A stretch of DNA of 64,000 nt from Viscum album (GCA_963277665.1 OY728121.1:1658668062-1658732061), one strand, 5' to 3'. Counted from the first letter of the stretch, positions 45,475-59,349 are shown. Numbers and translations: made by a program. Notes: generated by a model not told the origin, from the letters alone.

Positions 45475-47604
45475 GTGAGTTGGTATACATTATCCCCATT
45501 GTTTCCTTCCACTCTACTTCTGAGTATTCACTTTGGTTTGTTGTTTTGGTTTGGGGTGCATCTGGGTTCCATTTTATAGCCTATTGATGTGGTTCATCAT
45601 AATATAGGGTATCCTTTTTTGTTTGAGGTTTTTATCTATTTCTTCCTAACCCTATGGTGTTTAGTGAGATTATAATTCTTTTTTGTGGTCAGTAATCCTC
45701 ATTCTCACATTTTTATGTGTTATGTGTTGGGATTGAAAATTTTTAATTTCAATTAGTTGGATAATAGGGGTAGGCCTGGTTAATATAATAAATCATAATA
45801 ACTGATTTTTTTGATTATGACGGTGAAATCACATGATTTTATTCATTGATTTATATTTTTGATGATATAAGAAATTCCTGGTTTCAATAAGAAATATACC
45901 TGCAATTGGGAGTCCTCATTGCACTGCAATTGATATTTTGTGACACCCTTATTATATTATTGTGTGATCTCACCGTGAATAAAAAGAATATGCATTTATA
46001 TTTTACTAATATATTGTTCACCCATAAAATATGGTTTTTGTGATAATCATCATGCAATATAAAGTGACAATGTGATTAAAACCATTAAATTAATTGTGGA
46101 TTCCAGGATGTGTTGATATTGGGAGTGTTTTGTTCTTATCGTGTTTCCATGTGTGATTTGGGGTATTGTGTGATGATGGTGGTGTATCTATGGGTCGTGT
46201 AGTATTTTGGGATGTAATGTGGTGTCTGGTTGGAATATGTATGGTGTAGGAAACTATTCATTGTTGGTGTAGTTATTTCAGTTTATAATGGTTTGATGTG
46301 TACTAGTGATGATGTTTGGTTGTGTAGTGTTGTGTGGCGGTGCTATGCAACATTTTTGTGGTGTGAAATGGGGTTGGTTGTGATGTGTGAGGGACGAGTA
46401 ACATATTGGTTGTGATGAATGGTGGTTATTGTCTATGGTGGATGAGACACGTGGTTATTTATGTTAGTTGGGATGGATTGTGTGGAATATAGATGATAGT
46501 TGATGTGAGTGGGGCTAGATATGAGGTTTTATGGTTTTATTAGTTTCCTAGTTTTAGATGTAATATATAATGATTTTTAATGAAACAAATAAATAAATTG
46601 AATTAAAAAATTTCTTGGTTTATAGGTGTTCCAGATGGATTTAAATAATTGTAGTGGTGTGTTATAAAAAAAGTGGAACTATGTGGATTTTCATTGTTAT
46701 TTATTGGTAAATGGAAAATAATGTTGGCATTAGTTTCAATGGTTAAAATGGGGTGTGGTGGTGGTGTTGTGTTATCTGCAATTGTAGTCTTCTAGAAAAC
46801 ATAGGTTGAGTAATTTAGGTTATCTATATATCATGTAATTTTTAATTTTGTTCTGATATGTTCCTCACATGAGTGGTATATCCATACCAAATCCCATAGG
46901 ATGTTGGTTATGGGTATATTTCCCAACATCTATGAAATTTTTGATATTAATGGCTTACCAAATACTCTTCCCATATCGTTATTCAGTAGTAATGTCCTTG
47001 GTTTTTCAGCTGAGATGTGAATTGTTGGCCTAGGTATTTCAGGTGAGGTATGATGTGATGAGGCTTTGATGAGTTTTGATATATAGTGGGGTTCATTCAT
47101 AGTAGGTGGAGGGTATGAGGTCAGTGTCTTCATGATCATGATATCCTACAACCCTAATTATGTGATTAAATATAGTGTGATACCCTAGGATTTTTTTGGG
47201 TGAGAAGTGATGTGATGGTCCATATATCTATGGGGAATTTTGATCTTGTGGCCTAGGTGTATCCAATAGGGATATGATGTGATTTTATTTATTGTGTACA
47301 AATTTTACAGTTGTATATGTTGTTCAATGTTGGGAGATCAGGGATAAAAATTATTGTGGAAGTGATAGTAGGGTTACTTTCTATGTTAAGATATTGATGC
47401 TATATTAATATATTGGATGTGTGATTTGGTGAGTGTGCTATGGTTATCTTGGGATTTTTTAGCTGGACATCCATTTTGATTTTTAGTTTTTATTATAGTT
47501 CATTATTATGATAGTATTTTAGTTTCACATGTGCACTTGATACCATTATATTATCTAACTGATTACAAATGTATGCTAAAAAAATATATGAAAACTATTT
47601 TTTA
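45475..47604 (+). other. Candidate leader intron in E4 5' LTR
   Basis: GCAAG followed by GTGAGTTGGT is a consensus donor. The acceptor position, ATTTTTTAG at 47604, is decayed here. In the 3' LTR it is clear: TACTGAGTATAATTTTATG, then TTCACC and finally ACTAATTTTCAG at 55988. The pattern matches other families in the window. Confidence 0.35.
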
Positions 47605-47985
47605 GTTTTCTATGCATAATTTGGGATGTGGGTTGGACATTATTTTCTTGTGTTAGAGTTTATGTTTAGTTTTATCAATATAAATTACATTTTCGTATTT
47701 TAATTTGATAATTATATATATATAGGTTGACATTATACATGCATGTTTTTGTTGGTTTTGGGTTTACTTTTAAAATATATGATGAAAATTCATGGTAGTT
47801 TTTATTGTATCTCCTGATATTATATTTAATTAGAGGATACTAACTCTGATATGTGAGATTTTAATACCCTCTATTATTTTCTGCAAGCATTGACCGAATA
47901 GAGGTTAGAAATAGGGGTTATAATCTCCCTTACATCACCTAAATCCCTAGAGGGGTTTCTCTAGAGGGATGGGGTCATGACAAAG

Positions 47986-47996
47986 TGGTATCAGAG
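47986..47996 (+). other. E4 primer-binding site
   Basis: TGGTATCAGAG lies three bases after the LTR end and is identical to the E3 site. It complements the 3' end of initiator-Met tRNA. Confidence 0.9.
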
Positions 47997-48354
47997 ATTT
48001 TGTTTGAGAGATAGGTTGGGGTTTGGAGTTATCAGTAGTGAGAATTTCATGAGTTGGTTGGGAGATAGTTCCAATTTATCTTGGTAAATGGCATAGGCCT
48101 AGGAGATGAATTATTTCATGGGATTATAAGGACCCCGTGATCTGGTCCATGGATTCTTATCAAATTGAATGACCATGTGAGGAGGACCTATTTACAGGGT
48201 AGAGACTTAGTAGAGGTACATGAATCATGATTTATTTTATTCATGTTTGATTTGGTTAATTATGAAAAGTAATTTTTGTTAATTATTTAATTAAATAAAT
48301 TTGTGATAAATTTCCATAATACCTGGAATAGGATGTTTTTTATGCTTTTTAAGA

Positions 48355-49380
48355 ATGGATCCTCGTCATCTTCTATGACTAGTTCAGGATAATGAGGTTC
48401 ATCATGCAGATCCAATTAATCATTATAGGATCAAAAACATATACAATGATGGTAAATGTAATCCTTTTTTTCATTCCATCCATTCAAATAGTTTGGGTAG
48501 GTATTAGGGTAGAATCTTAAATATGTAGACAAATCATTTGTGGAAGGATCTCATGATTTATTTTTTTAATTTGAGAACATGATGTGTGTTGGGTTCTTTT
48601 TGTAGTTAGTCAATTGTAGGGATCATTTCATCTATGGTGGATGTTTCATATTTGTTACTAAAAGGTTGAAATGGGTTGTAATTGGAATTTTAAAAGGAGT
48701 TACATTCATTATTTATATCATCCATGACAAAGGTAGCAAAACAACACTGTTTTGCCTCTCTCCAGTAGGGGGTCCTAAGAATGTGGGATCATGGGATCTT
48801 GTTGAATGACTAATTTCTATTTTCATTGGATGTTATTATATGTGAATTGTCCTGATCATGATGTCTGGAGGTGTCTGTACACAGAGAGATAAATTAAGCA
48901 GTTATCCTATTTATGCTCCATATGTATTTAGAGGTTCATAAATGGAAAAAGATATCAAATAGATTCTTTCATAAGAAGTCCAAAACATAGAGGGTATCCA
49001 GTATCATATCTCAAGAAGTGTAGCTTCAGGAAATGGGTCTTGGGTATTCAGATAGTTTGGGTTCCAATCTGTGTTAAATCGATAGTGGTAGATTTCTATC
49101 CAACCGTAAAATGAAGGTAGATTCTGAACACATCCTAGAGGCCTTATGTTTTCTTGTTATAACTATAGGGTACATGGTCACCATAAATCTCATTTTATGA
49201 CATGCAATGGAATATTGTATTAGGTGGTTATTCTGGAGCCCATTCACCACTATATATAGTTTTCTGTGGGGTTTTTTCAATATCAAGGACCACTAGTTCT
49301 TGTTAAAATCTTATAATATGGGTAGTTTGTATAGGGATTCATATAGATTATCTATTTTCATATATACCTAAGATAGATAA
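48355..49380 (+). pseudogene. E4 gag region (highly decayed)
   Basis: An ATG encoding MDPRHLL follows the primer-binding site at a normal leader distance. The following kilobase sits where gag should be, ahead of the protease. No capsid motif or zinc knuckle can be read with confidence, and all frames have frequent stops. The call is positional. Confidence 0.45.
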
Positions 49381-49439
49381 TGATTGTGGATGTTGAATGT
49401 AGTGGGGAATAATATTTTATCTTGTTCTGATTCATGAAT

Positions 49440-49700
49440 TAGAGGTGGTAGTTCCATTAGATAAAAGAGTTATTTTAGGTACAATTAGTGTATCGGTTTC
49501 TCTTATCCATGCCTTGTTTTCATCAGGATCCTCACACTCCTTTGTTTCTCCTACCTTGGTATCTTTATTGGGAATGTATGTGGTGGGTCTTCAAGTTCCC
49601 CTTGTTTTATTTATGCCTGTTAGAGTTTAGGAAACATAGTTTGATGTGTTTCAGTGATAAATGTTAATTGATGGGGTAAAACTAGTCTGTGGGATATTTA
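49440..49700 (+). pseudogene. E4 aspartic protease (active site lost)
   Basis: VILGTISVSVSLIHALFSSG and SSHSFVSPTLVSLLGM match the protease start G.I.V....A.VLFDSGSSHSFVS. The catalytic Asp is Ser (FSSGSSHSF), which would abolish activity. The frame stops soon after MPVRV, though PVRV itself resembles the P.G..V segment that follows in relatives. Confidence 0.8.
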
Positions 49701-50039
49701 CTCTTCCAATAAATGATACCATATGAGGTTATACATGGAATTTATTGGGTATATTTTATTAAGGAATTAATTTAATACTTCAATATTAGAGGTTTATTCT
49801 CTAATAATGCATACCAGTGGGTGCCGATAATTGGAATGAAAGACATCCAAATGTGAGGTATGAAATTGGAGATTTTTTTGTCTTAGTTGGTGGAGTTGAG
49901 GGTTAAAAATAAAGTAGAAGATATTCTTAGTTTTTTTATTGAGTTCCTAGATAATTTCCCAAATGATTTGGCAGAACTTCCCATATAATGTGGTCTCTTG
50001 TTTGGGATATAGATTCAATATGGTGTGTATATGATTTAG

Positions 50040-50650
50040 AAGTGTCTATATCAAATGAGAACAATGGAGAATAAGGTGTTGAAGTATTAGGTGCATGATA
50101 CATTTTCAAGGGCTCTCATACAACCAAGTGTGGCTCCTTTGATCACCCCTAGTGTTTTCACCAAGAATTCAGATGATATTATATGTTTATTCATTAACTA
50201 TGGGATGTTGAATCATGTAACAATCATGAATTGTTACCCTATTCCCAGGGTTGAAAATGTGTTCTAATAGTTGAGGGGATATTTTTTGTTTTTAAAGGAT
50301 GACATATTATTGGGATATCACTGGACGAGGGTGAAAAATAAGGATATACCGAAGGCTTCCATTAGATGATGGTATATTCACTTCGAGTTTCTTTCCATGC
50401 TATTCAGTGTTATTAGCACACCTCCCAAGTTCCTGAAACTTATGAAATCTATTTTTTTGGAATTCCTTGACAAGTTAATCATTGAGTTGATTGATTATAT
50501 CATGATATACTAGATGTTGGATGAGGATTATTCTGAGTATCTCAGTGTTTTCCTATATGTGTTTAGAAACTAACAAATATCTAGAATTATGTAAAATGTT
50601 TGATCTATTCACAACAATTATATTTCATTGGGCATGTGGTGTCTCAGTTG
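50040..50650 (+). pseudogene. E4 reverse transcriptase (catalytic pair lost)
   Basis: Blocks in order are ALIQPSVAPLITPSVFTKN (compare GFI.PS.SPWGAPVLFVKK), LNHVTIMNCYPIPRVENVF (compare LNK.TI...YPLPRIDDLF), VKNKDIPKAS (compare VK..DIPKTAF), FLELMK-like FLKLMKSIFLEFLDKLI, and LIDYIMIY where FIDDILIYS is usual. The second Asp of the catalytic pair is Tyr. Six or more stops occur in the span. The alignment by eye is convincing in order and spacing. Confidence 0.8.
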
Positions 50651-50879
50651 GTTGAGGAAGTAGACTTGTTGAAGGATGAGGAATTTATTTCTTTCATGTT
50701 TCCTATGAATGTGGAAAAGGATTGAATTTTCCTTGGTCTTATAAGATATTATTGGATTATTATTTATAAATTATCTTGATTTTTGTCCACAGTAAATCTA
50801 TTGACATTAAATGAATAGTATTTTTTGAGAATTATTAGTGTGAGATAGTATTTTATTATCTGAAGGAGATATTAGTCAG

Positions 50880-51270
50880 TGCTCTAAAGATTTGGTTTCT
50901 GGGAGAGGGTGTGATGTTTGAGTGTTTCTAAGATGCGTCTCCTAGGGGATTTGGATGCATATTGATACATAATAGGTTGGTGATCTATTATGGGTACATA
51001 CAGTAAAATCCGCCTGAGTGTAACTATGTTACAAATTATCTAGAGTTGGTTGCATTTGTGTTTTAGTTAATGGTGTGGAAAACCAACCTTATCAGTGAGT
51101 GATATGTGGTTTTTATAAACAATATGGGCACCAAATATCATTTATATTAGTGGGATCTGAATACACACCATGATATGTGGATGGATTTTCTCCAGCATTT
51201 AAATTTAATGATATATCATACCCCAAGAAAGTGTAATGTTGATACCGATGTGTTATTATAAATGTACTGA
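50880..51270 (+). pseudogene. E4 RNase H (decayed)
   Basis: The best part is WDLNTHHDMWMDFLQHLNLM followed by IYHTPRKCNVDTDVLL. It matches the K.LN.RQ.RW.E.L.DYD..I.YHPGKAN.VADALS end of gypsy RNase H. Earlier acidic motifs are lost. The position after RT and before the integrase zinc region fits. Confidence 0.68.
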
Positions 51271-51539
51271 GGAGATGACATTCAGGAGTCCAGATATGTT
51301 TGGGAGATGATAGAAGATATTTTAGTGATGATTCATGGTGTTAGGGAGTGTAGTGGTCTAGTTTCTTTTTTAGGTGGCTATGGAGTCATCCATGTTGTAG
51401 TAGGTAGTATAATCTCAATTGGGAGACAAGTATCAAGAGGTGATGTGAGACAATGTTGGCCCTGATGATACCATATAACGATGATCAGAGGATGGTCAAA
51501 ACTATATTTTGTTTTAGTAGAGATAATTTATTTCACAGG

Positions 51540-52250
51540 AAGTGTATGTGGATGTTCTCCTTGAGTGTCACATCTCACCCTTGGATGATAATATAGGTGG
51601 GAAAAATATGTATCATGAATTGATGAGAGAGATTTGGGGGTTGGAGATGAAATGGTATGTGATAGAGTTTCAAGTCATGTGTTTGGTTTTTCAATAGGTA
51701 AAAGTGGAGGACCATGTTCCCTATAGTTTTTTTAATCACATGGATTTTACTAAATGGAAATGAGAGGATTTTTAATGTATTTCATTACCAAGTTACCCCA
51801 GGATATGGGATGTTGTGATGCAGTTTTGGAGATAGTGGACTGATTGAAGATGTCAACATATTTTCTAGTGATCCATGAGTCCAGTACAATGAATGTCTTG
51901 GAAATATAGAATGTTTATAAAATGGTTAGGATTAATGAGGTAAATATTAAAATTATAACCAATTAGGATCCTAATTTTAACTCATGATTTGTGAGGGTAT
52001 TACAATATGATTTATGCTACCAATTGCACTTCAGCACTAATTTCCACCCTCAAACAGACAGGAAGATAAAGCAAACCATCCAGACCCAGAAAAATATGAT
52101 TTGATCTTATTTCATAGAGTTTTTTTGATCTTGGGTAGTTAACCTACCTATGTTCATGATTTCTCCCAAAAATATCTCCCATTCATTAGAATGGATCCAT
52201 TTGATACTTTTTATGGGTAGCCATGCCATTCTCCATTGTGTTAGACAATG
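51540..52250 (+). pseudogene. E4 integrase (decayed)
   Basis: The zinc region reads ECHISPLDDNIGGKNMYHEL, then WYVIEFQVMCLVF, parallel to EAH.S....HPG.TKMY.DL and FV..C..CQ. The core is very damaged near 51700-51830. Later, QLHFSTNFHPQTDRKIKQTI corresponds to L.FSTA.HPQTDGQSERTIQ, with the catalytic Glu replaced by Lys. Many stops lie in between. Confidence 0.75.
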
Positions 52251-52479
52251 GTAGGGGTGTTAGTAGATATTGGTCTTGATGTGGTAATGTGCATGATCAT
52301 TAAGATACATTTATTTTGAAATAGTTTGATGGTATTGTTGGACAGCCAGATGCCCGATTCTGGTTTTAGGTGGACTCCCTTAGAGATCAATATTGGAGAC
52401 CATGAGAGTCTCCCCTCTATGAGGGTTGTAGAGGTTTGGATGGGGAAGTATGTTCTCTCACCAATCATTAGGTCCCTTT

Positions 52480-52790
52480 AATGTGATGGGGTGTGTTTAA
52501 AAAGTGTTATATCAGTTGGTGAATCCACCACAGATATATTGGATCAAAAATTTATTCCATTTATCTCAGCATCATCTGTATATTCACAATGAATCCCCAA
52601 TTATTAAAAAGTAATATTTGGATATAAATGATGAAACAATGTTCTTGGAGTGGCCAGTTGGTATCCAGGATCATCAAGAAAAGTTTTTGTGTGGATGAAT
52701 CCTTTTTTGGTATATGTTTTGTGATGGAATTTTAGATTGGGAGAGAGTAATTAGGAGTGATATTCATATCTACAAACCCATCACCCAATG
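52480..52790 (+). pseudogene. E4 pol C-terminus, chromodomain-like remnant
   Basis: ETMFLEWPVGIQDHQEKVL and GWMNPFLVYVLWWNF correspond to the E.P..I.DR.EK.LR....PLV.VLW..H segment that leads into the chromodomain. The EEATWE part is not readable. It closes the interior some 560 bases before the 3' LTR. Confidence 0.55.
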
Positions 52791-53350
52791 TTGTTTGTGT
52801 TTTTGTATTAATATTTTTGTTTTGATGATGTGATGTTTCTTTGATGACGTGACATGTGATAAATCATTCAGTATATGAAGAAGTGAATAACTATTTTCTA
52901 ATAATTTTTCATTTACAATTCCATAATTTAAACTATGAGGGTGATTCTGTGACACCGAAAATATACATTATCTTTATGCAGAAGATAAAATTCATTGATA
53001 CTTGTTATTTGGGTAGTGTTGTGCATGTTTTTAGTGTCTGTTGTTGGTTTGGTCTATATAAAGGTTGATGAGATTATGTGGGTGGTAAATTGATATGGTG
53101 ATGCTGTTATGTGGATATGTGGAAGATTATAGCTATTACATGATGGAATGGATTTTTTCTTTGAAAGAGATGGTAGTGTTGTAGTGAGAAGAGTTTTTTA
53201 GAAATTTTACTTTGTCATATTTATTAGGTGTGTCATTTAAGGTGTAATGAGATCTATGAGATGTATCTCATTTGGTTGTTGTTCATAACCCTTTTTTCTT
53301 TAGATTTGGTTTTTATTCACTAGGGTGATAATCATTTGAGAGGTATCTAT

Positions 53351-56300
53351 TGTAATGGCCAATGACTTCCCTTCCCATTATATTATATTTGGAGTAGTCT
53401 GGGGAGTTTGGAGGAGGCTTATGGAGTTTCAGTGGATGTTAAAGGAAAAATATTAAAAAAGTACACTTATTATTCAACAAAAGTGGGGTTTATAATGTAA
53501 ATTTTTTGTTTTCATCGTGTATGGATTAGTGGTATATTATTTTTTTTTGGTGGTGGAGTATCCCTGAAATTAGTTCATTTAGTAAAATATATCTATATGG
53601 GATTAAATATTTTAATCCCATTACTCTATGTTTTTATGGGGAATATGGTTTCATGACCTAAATTGGTTTTTATGACTTTCAACCCAATAACCCATTGAAT
53701 TTAAAAATAATATCTATATGTTATAAAAAAAATCATGTAATTTAAACCATGTTTATATGTCATTTTTGAATATTTTATCCCTATTTACTTGTAGTCTCTC
53801 TCGGTTTTGGGAAAACCCTAGATTGATTTGGGAGGTCTTTTAGCCATCCTTCTCTCTTCTATGATCTTTATTTTTTAGATTTTAGTTTTTATGATCTGAG
53901 GAGAGTGGTTTCCTTTTAACCCCATTATTTCCTTCTATTACTCTTATGAGGTTTTTCTATGGTTTCGTTTTGGTTTATGGTCCATTTGAGTTTCATTTTT
54001 ATATTCTCATGGATTAGTTTAGGTTGATCATGAATTTTCTTATGAGGTTTTGGTTGTTATGAGTATTCATCTTCATCATATACTGTGTAATAATATTGGA
54101 AATGTTCATTGAGGTAAGATATCATCCTTCTTAGATATTTATATTATTTTTGTGCAGATAACATTCTTATTCATTCCATGGGTGGAAAATAGTGGTTTTC
54201 ATAAAAAAGTAATTTAATTATAATATTAAAAATTGTGTTATATGGGGTATATACCTTATTATTTACTACTTTTATTTATTTTGTTTCCAATAAATGAAAT
54301 AACATTTTTTGGAGGCCTATTTGATATGTATTTTATATTTTGTGAGACCCTTAGTGCATTGTTAAGTGATACTGCTCTTAATATAAGGGAAATAAACATA
54401 TATTTGGATAATTAATTGTTTACCATTGGAATATAGTTTGTCTAAAAACTCTCATGATAAATGAATAGGTATGGTGATAAATTCCCCTAAATTAGTTGTG
54501 GAGGTAAGGATGTATTACTATTCTGTCTACTCGTGCTTTTTAGTTTTCCCTTGTGTGGTTTGGGATGTTGTGAAATGATGGTGGTACTCTTATAGGTTGT
54601 GAAGTGTGTGGGTATTTTATGTGGGGTCTAGATTAAACGGATACAACATGAGTAATTGTTTTTTGTGGTGAAAAGTGGTTATGGTGCGTACTTGTGTGAT
54701 TCACAGTGGTGATAATGTGTAGTGGTGAAGTGATGTGTAGGAGATTTGTGTGATGTGGTTGTAGTTTGTGACAGTTGTCTTTAGGATTTTTAATGGATGT
54801 GGAATAAGTATTTTCTTTGCATTGTGGTTGTAGTGAGTGGTGGATGGGATTTAAAACACTTTTAGTGTGTGGGGTTGTCTGGTGTTTCATGATGATGACA
54901 ATTGATGTGAGTTGGACCGGTAGAGAGGTGGTGTGGTTGTGTTAGTTTATCCGTTACCTATATAATATACGATGATGATGAATGGAATGAATTGAATAAA
55001 ATAAGGGGAAATATAAATGTGAGTGGCATGAATATGAATAATAATTATTTGTGTTTCCTAAATTATAGTGGAAACTACTGTATTTGGGTGGTGTTTATGT
55101 GGTGTGTTGTATATTGTTATGGTAGTAGTTGTGATGGTTGATGTGTGTCATGGTGGTGGTGTGGTAGGTTCAAGTGAATATTTCAGGAACCTATAGATTA
55201 GGTATTGTTTCATATTTATAAATAATTTTTTTTTGTTATTTCTATATGTGCCCCACCTATGTTAGATAACATTACCAACACTCAATGTTTTTTGGGTTTC
55301 TGGTGTTTTACCCCACATTTGAGATTGTGGTCATATGAATTGTTGGATACAACCTCTTCCCCACCCTTTAGTGAATAGTAATGGCCTTGTTGTCTTTATA
55401 AGATATGAGAACTGATGGGCGAGGATTTTTTTGGGTGAGGTGTGATGTGATGTGGTTATGATGAGTTGTTACATTTGGTGAGGGTTATACGTTGTAGGAA
55501 TTGGTCACATGGTTTATTTCCATAAAATTCATGATACTTTACTACCCTAATTATTTGATTAGAATATTTATTATAGCCAAGGTGTCTGCATGTGATATGT
55601 GATGTGAGGGAACAGGTTTCTTCATGTGCGATGTGATGTGTTGGCCCATGTTTATTTGTGAAATACGTGATGTGATTTGTATGGAATGGATGGTTGCACA
55701 TGGAATTCTATTTTGTGGTGTGAGAGTTGAAAATTCATATGTAAGTTGTAGTATGTAGCCTTAAATTTTTATGATCATGATGATATATTAATATTTTGGA
55801 TGAGTTATTTGGTGAGTTATCTATATTGATGATGGGATTGGTTATTTGACCTATATTAGTGATTTTTTGTTATACTATTTGTTCATTGTTTCATTTTCAT
55901 GTTTTTTTCACAGGTGTACTTGAGACCTTGGTAAGATCCTACTGAGTATAATTTTATGTTCACCATATGTATATAAACTAATTTTCAGGATTCCATGATG
56001 GCTTTGGGAACCATGATTCAAATTACTAGCATGGATGAGAGTTTCTACAATAGGAATTATCATTTTGAAATTTACGTAGAGACATTTATTTCTATCTTTT
56101 GATAGTGTAACATGCATTATGGTATGATTTATTTTTATTTTTATATTATATGATGGTGTATCATGGTGGGTTTTTATCTTATCCCCAAAATGTTCTCTGT
56201 ATTGGAGTGTAATTAATCTAATCTGTGATATTTTAAAAAATTAGATGTTTTTGCTAACATGAGGCCTACTGGAGGTGAGACTTGGGGGGTCATTATCTGT

Positions 56301-56352
56301 CTCCATATAAGTCCAGCCCAATGGGGGTATCTCTTGAGTATTATATAAGACC
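53351..56352 (+). repeat. E4 3' LTR (~3.0 kb)
   Basis: It starts TGTAATGGCCAATGACTTCC and shares with the 5' LTR the order of landmarks: GAGTTTCAGTGGATG, a G/T-rich region (54540-54960), the TACTGAG box and a GGGGGT-containing end. Its right end is estimated from alignment to the 5' LTR end and could be off by tens of bases. Confidence 0.75.
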
Positions 56353-56448
56353 AAAAAACAACCCGATCATATGAATTTTGATATATTTATTATATAAAAT
56401 TTTAACAAAATAAACCATTGATCTAGTCTACTAGTTTCAGGGTGTTAT
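56353..56448 (+). repeat. Possible right remainder of LTR fragment E7
   Basis: Short AT-rich strip with GATCATATGAATTTTGATA and an ending CAGGGTGTTATAA that resembles an LTR terminus. If it continues 44135-44972, E4 inserted inside that LTR. Support is weak. Confidence 0.25.
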
Positions 56449-57955
56449 AAATAACCACCAATAGAAGAATCATGGGATTTTGTATTGGGATTGTGGTGAC
56501 TTACTAGTGGCCCATCATTTTAATGCACATGATTTATTTTTCAATAAATTAATCTCCATTCATTGTAGTTTAATGACATTAAATGAAGGTTTACAGATAA
56601 TAAAATTTCTATAACAACTAATTTGAAGTTTTAACCTATTAAAAGAAATCTTATGATTTTTCTCTAATAATAAAAAAATCTCCAACTATAATTATAAATA
56701 TGTTTAATAGATCAATATTTTTTTACCTAGGGGAAGGAAACTTATCTAATGAGAAGAAACCATGCTGAGTGTATTCTATTAGAAATATGTATACTGTATT
56801 TATTAAATTAATGTTTTTATAATAATTGGTTTATTTTGGGTTTTCATTCAAACCTATTATCATTGTCGATCTTCTAGATTTTCTTTTATGTTGGTCAATT
56901 TCATCTACTTTATCTCTAATTTTTATATGAATTTACAGTCCTATATTCCAAATCCTATATTTACGAAATATATTACATTTTATTTGTTTAATATTCCTTT
57001 AGTAACATTGTTATAGAGAATTGACGATTCTTATTTAGTTGAAACAAAGACTATTTTTGTATAGAAGATATAAGATTGAGGTGTTTTGGATTGAATTGCG
57101 GTGTTTATTTCTTTATCCCATCTATTATTTTGATGTTTGAGATTATATTAGCCTTCAATTATTATGATAATTATATTTAATGTTCTGATCTATCAACATG
57201 TATTTTGGAATTTCTGTATAACTAGTGTGGATTATTTTAAATTCTATTTAGTTTGTATTTCTTCCCATTTAATAATTTTAAATCCATAGTCAATGTATTT
57301 CACTTATGGTCAATTTGTGATGGGATCTACATGTCATTCATGATTTTTTATCTATTAAATTACCATTATGTTCACAAATAATGGAAATTATATCAAACAT
57401 TATTCACTCATATTTAGTCACGTGAAGCACAATTTATAATATATTAATCACACCAAAACATGGATATAATTATTTATGAGTGAATTTTCATCACAATGGT
57501 TTACAGAAAAATAACCATTATATTAGGATTCTAAATGATCCATTATCATTTAGATCATTTATTTCATGATACACGACTTAAAAAATATTATCCTATATTT
57601 AAAAAATCTATTAAAATAAAAAATAAACATTTCTAAAGATGAAACAATATTTTTTCACATTAAATACCATTTCATAAAACAATTGTAAAAGATTATATTC
57701 CAATTAACATTGAGAATTAAAAAATTACAACTTCTTTCTATGAAAATGGTTAACATAAAATTTCTAATTAAAATGAATTTTTTAGTTTTTTTAAAAATCA
57801 TTTCACTGATTTGAAATGTTTTTCCCAAATATAAAACATCAAATGTATTTAAAAAAAACTGTTTACCTTGGACAAATTTTTTTTTACATGTTTACATAAT
57901 TCTTAATTATTATATGAGTATGCTAAAAAACAATCGATGTATTAATGGAGAAAAT

Positions 57956-57964
57956 CCCCCCCCC
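57956..57964. repeat. C9 homopolymer
   Basis: Nine consecutive C in otherwise AT-rich DNA. It resembles a polypurine tract on the minus strand, but no LTR start follows it. Confidence 0.6.
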
Positions 57965-59349
57965 ACATTATCCTAATATCTAGACTCATATTATTTTTCA
58001 CCTAATATAGTTGATTTCTAAAAAAATACCTTAATAAACCTTGTATGAATAACAACTAATAATACTATTTGTGAGAAATTTATTTTCAATATTAAATGTT
58101 GGGAGAAGATGCTCACTAAGTATAAAATATATGTTTCTTATCATATATCCAAATCTAACAGAATGAATACCACAACCCAGATCTCACATTGAAACCATTT
58201 TTTAATACACACACTTGAGATAAATAATATCCCATTCCATATCATCATAAACTTCAATCCCACCTCACTTTATGCATTATTTTACCAAATAAAAATAAAT
58301 AACTTGTTATAACTATTTTAAATTCTTCCACAAATAATCAACTCAAAATGGGTTAGGATTGATTCTATAAAATTTATATCACAAACAATCAATATATCAA
58401 TATTTTCACAAAATAAAAAAATATAAATCCTTCCACACATGTGTCTAAACATGATCCCTATAAATAATACATTAATATAAAATAAAATTCTAAAAAAATG
58501 AAATATATCACACCATAATACGTATATAGATATTATAAAAATGAATTAAATAATGAAATTCACAAAGGAAATAAATGACTCAAAAATAAATACAGTGAAA
58601 TTTCCTCCCAAAATAACCATGTAATTCTAAATCCCTAAAAAAATTTCAGAATATTTATTCTATGAACTCTATCATTGATTTTATACTTCTAAGATGATAA
58701 TAAATAGGTTCCATCCATAAATAAATAAATATCATGTTGTGTATACTAGTATAGGGTGACTAGAAGTGACCTGATTAGATTTCCATCTTATTTACAACTC
58801 CATTGGTGAGTGAGATGTGAAAAGATATATTAATTTCTTTATTAACCATACATAAATAAAAAATTGTTAGAATCATATTAAAATAATAAAAAAATTACTG
58901 GTATAGTTAAATATAATATAGGAAAAAAACTATCAATACTAAAAAATATCTCTAAACACACTAAACTCATCATACTCAAATGTTATAATTTCAAAATGAA
59001 TTGAAATAAAAAAGAAACTCCCAAAAATAATAAGGATAATAATATTTTTATATAAAAGAAAAAAATATTTATTAGTAGTGGAATTAAACCTGAAAATAAA
59101 AGGGTACCAATAATCCTCTAACTAATGAACACCAACATAGTTAAATATCTACATAAAAATCATGAAAAATATCATGTTGTTCCTCTCATTCTAAATTATT
59201 TCGTAAACCTATATAAGTAGATGTATTCTATTATATTATTATTGAGAAATCTTTCATAAAATAATACAATTAATTACATTTTCTATGGCTGTGGTATTAC
59301 ATTACAGATTTCCATAAGAGAGGAATATATTGGGATGATCATTACCACC

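Larger units (their letters stand above)
44973..47982 (+). repeat. E4 5' LTR (~3.0 kb)
   Basis: It starts TGTGACGGTCTGTTCC (TGTAATGGCCAATGACTTCC in the 3' copy) and ends GGGGTCATGACA just before the primer-binding site. A shared early phrase is GAGTTTCAGTAGAT versus GAGTTTCAGTGGAT. A region at 46130-46540 is very rich in G and T on this strand. Confidence 0.82.
44973..56352 (+). mobile_element. E4: old Ty3/gypsy chromovirus
   Basis: A plus-strand element about 11.4 kb long. The LTRs at 44973-47982 and 53351-56352 are both close to 3.0 kb and align colinearly but are strongly diverged. The primer-binding site follows the 5' LTR. The interior shows decayed gag, protease, RT, RNase H, integrase and chromodomain-like segments in gypsy order. 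No target-site duplication can be recognised. Essentially every catalytic motif examined has lost a key residue, so this is among the oldest insertions here. Confidence 0.85.

Noticed and set aside
54633..54890. 85-codon minus-strand frame rich in His, Thr, Asn and Pro
   Set aside because: It is antisense to the G/T-rich block of the E4 LTR, whose complement is C/A-rich and gives CAC, ACC and CAA codons.
57956..57964. C9 run as a polypurine tract for a minus-strand element
   Set aside because: No TGTAAY-type LTR start lies next to it and no integrase or chromodomain coding lies on its far side.
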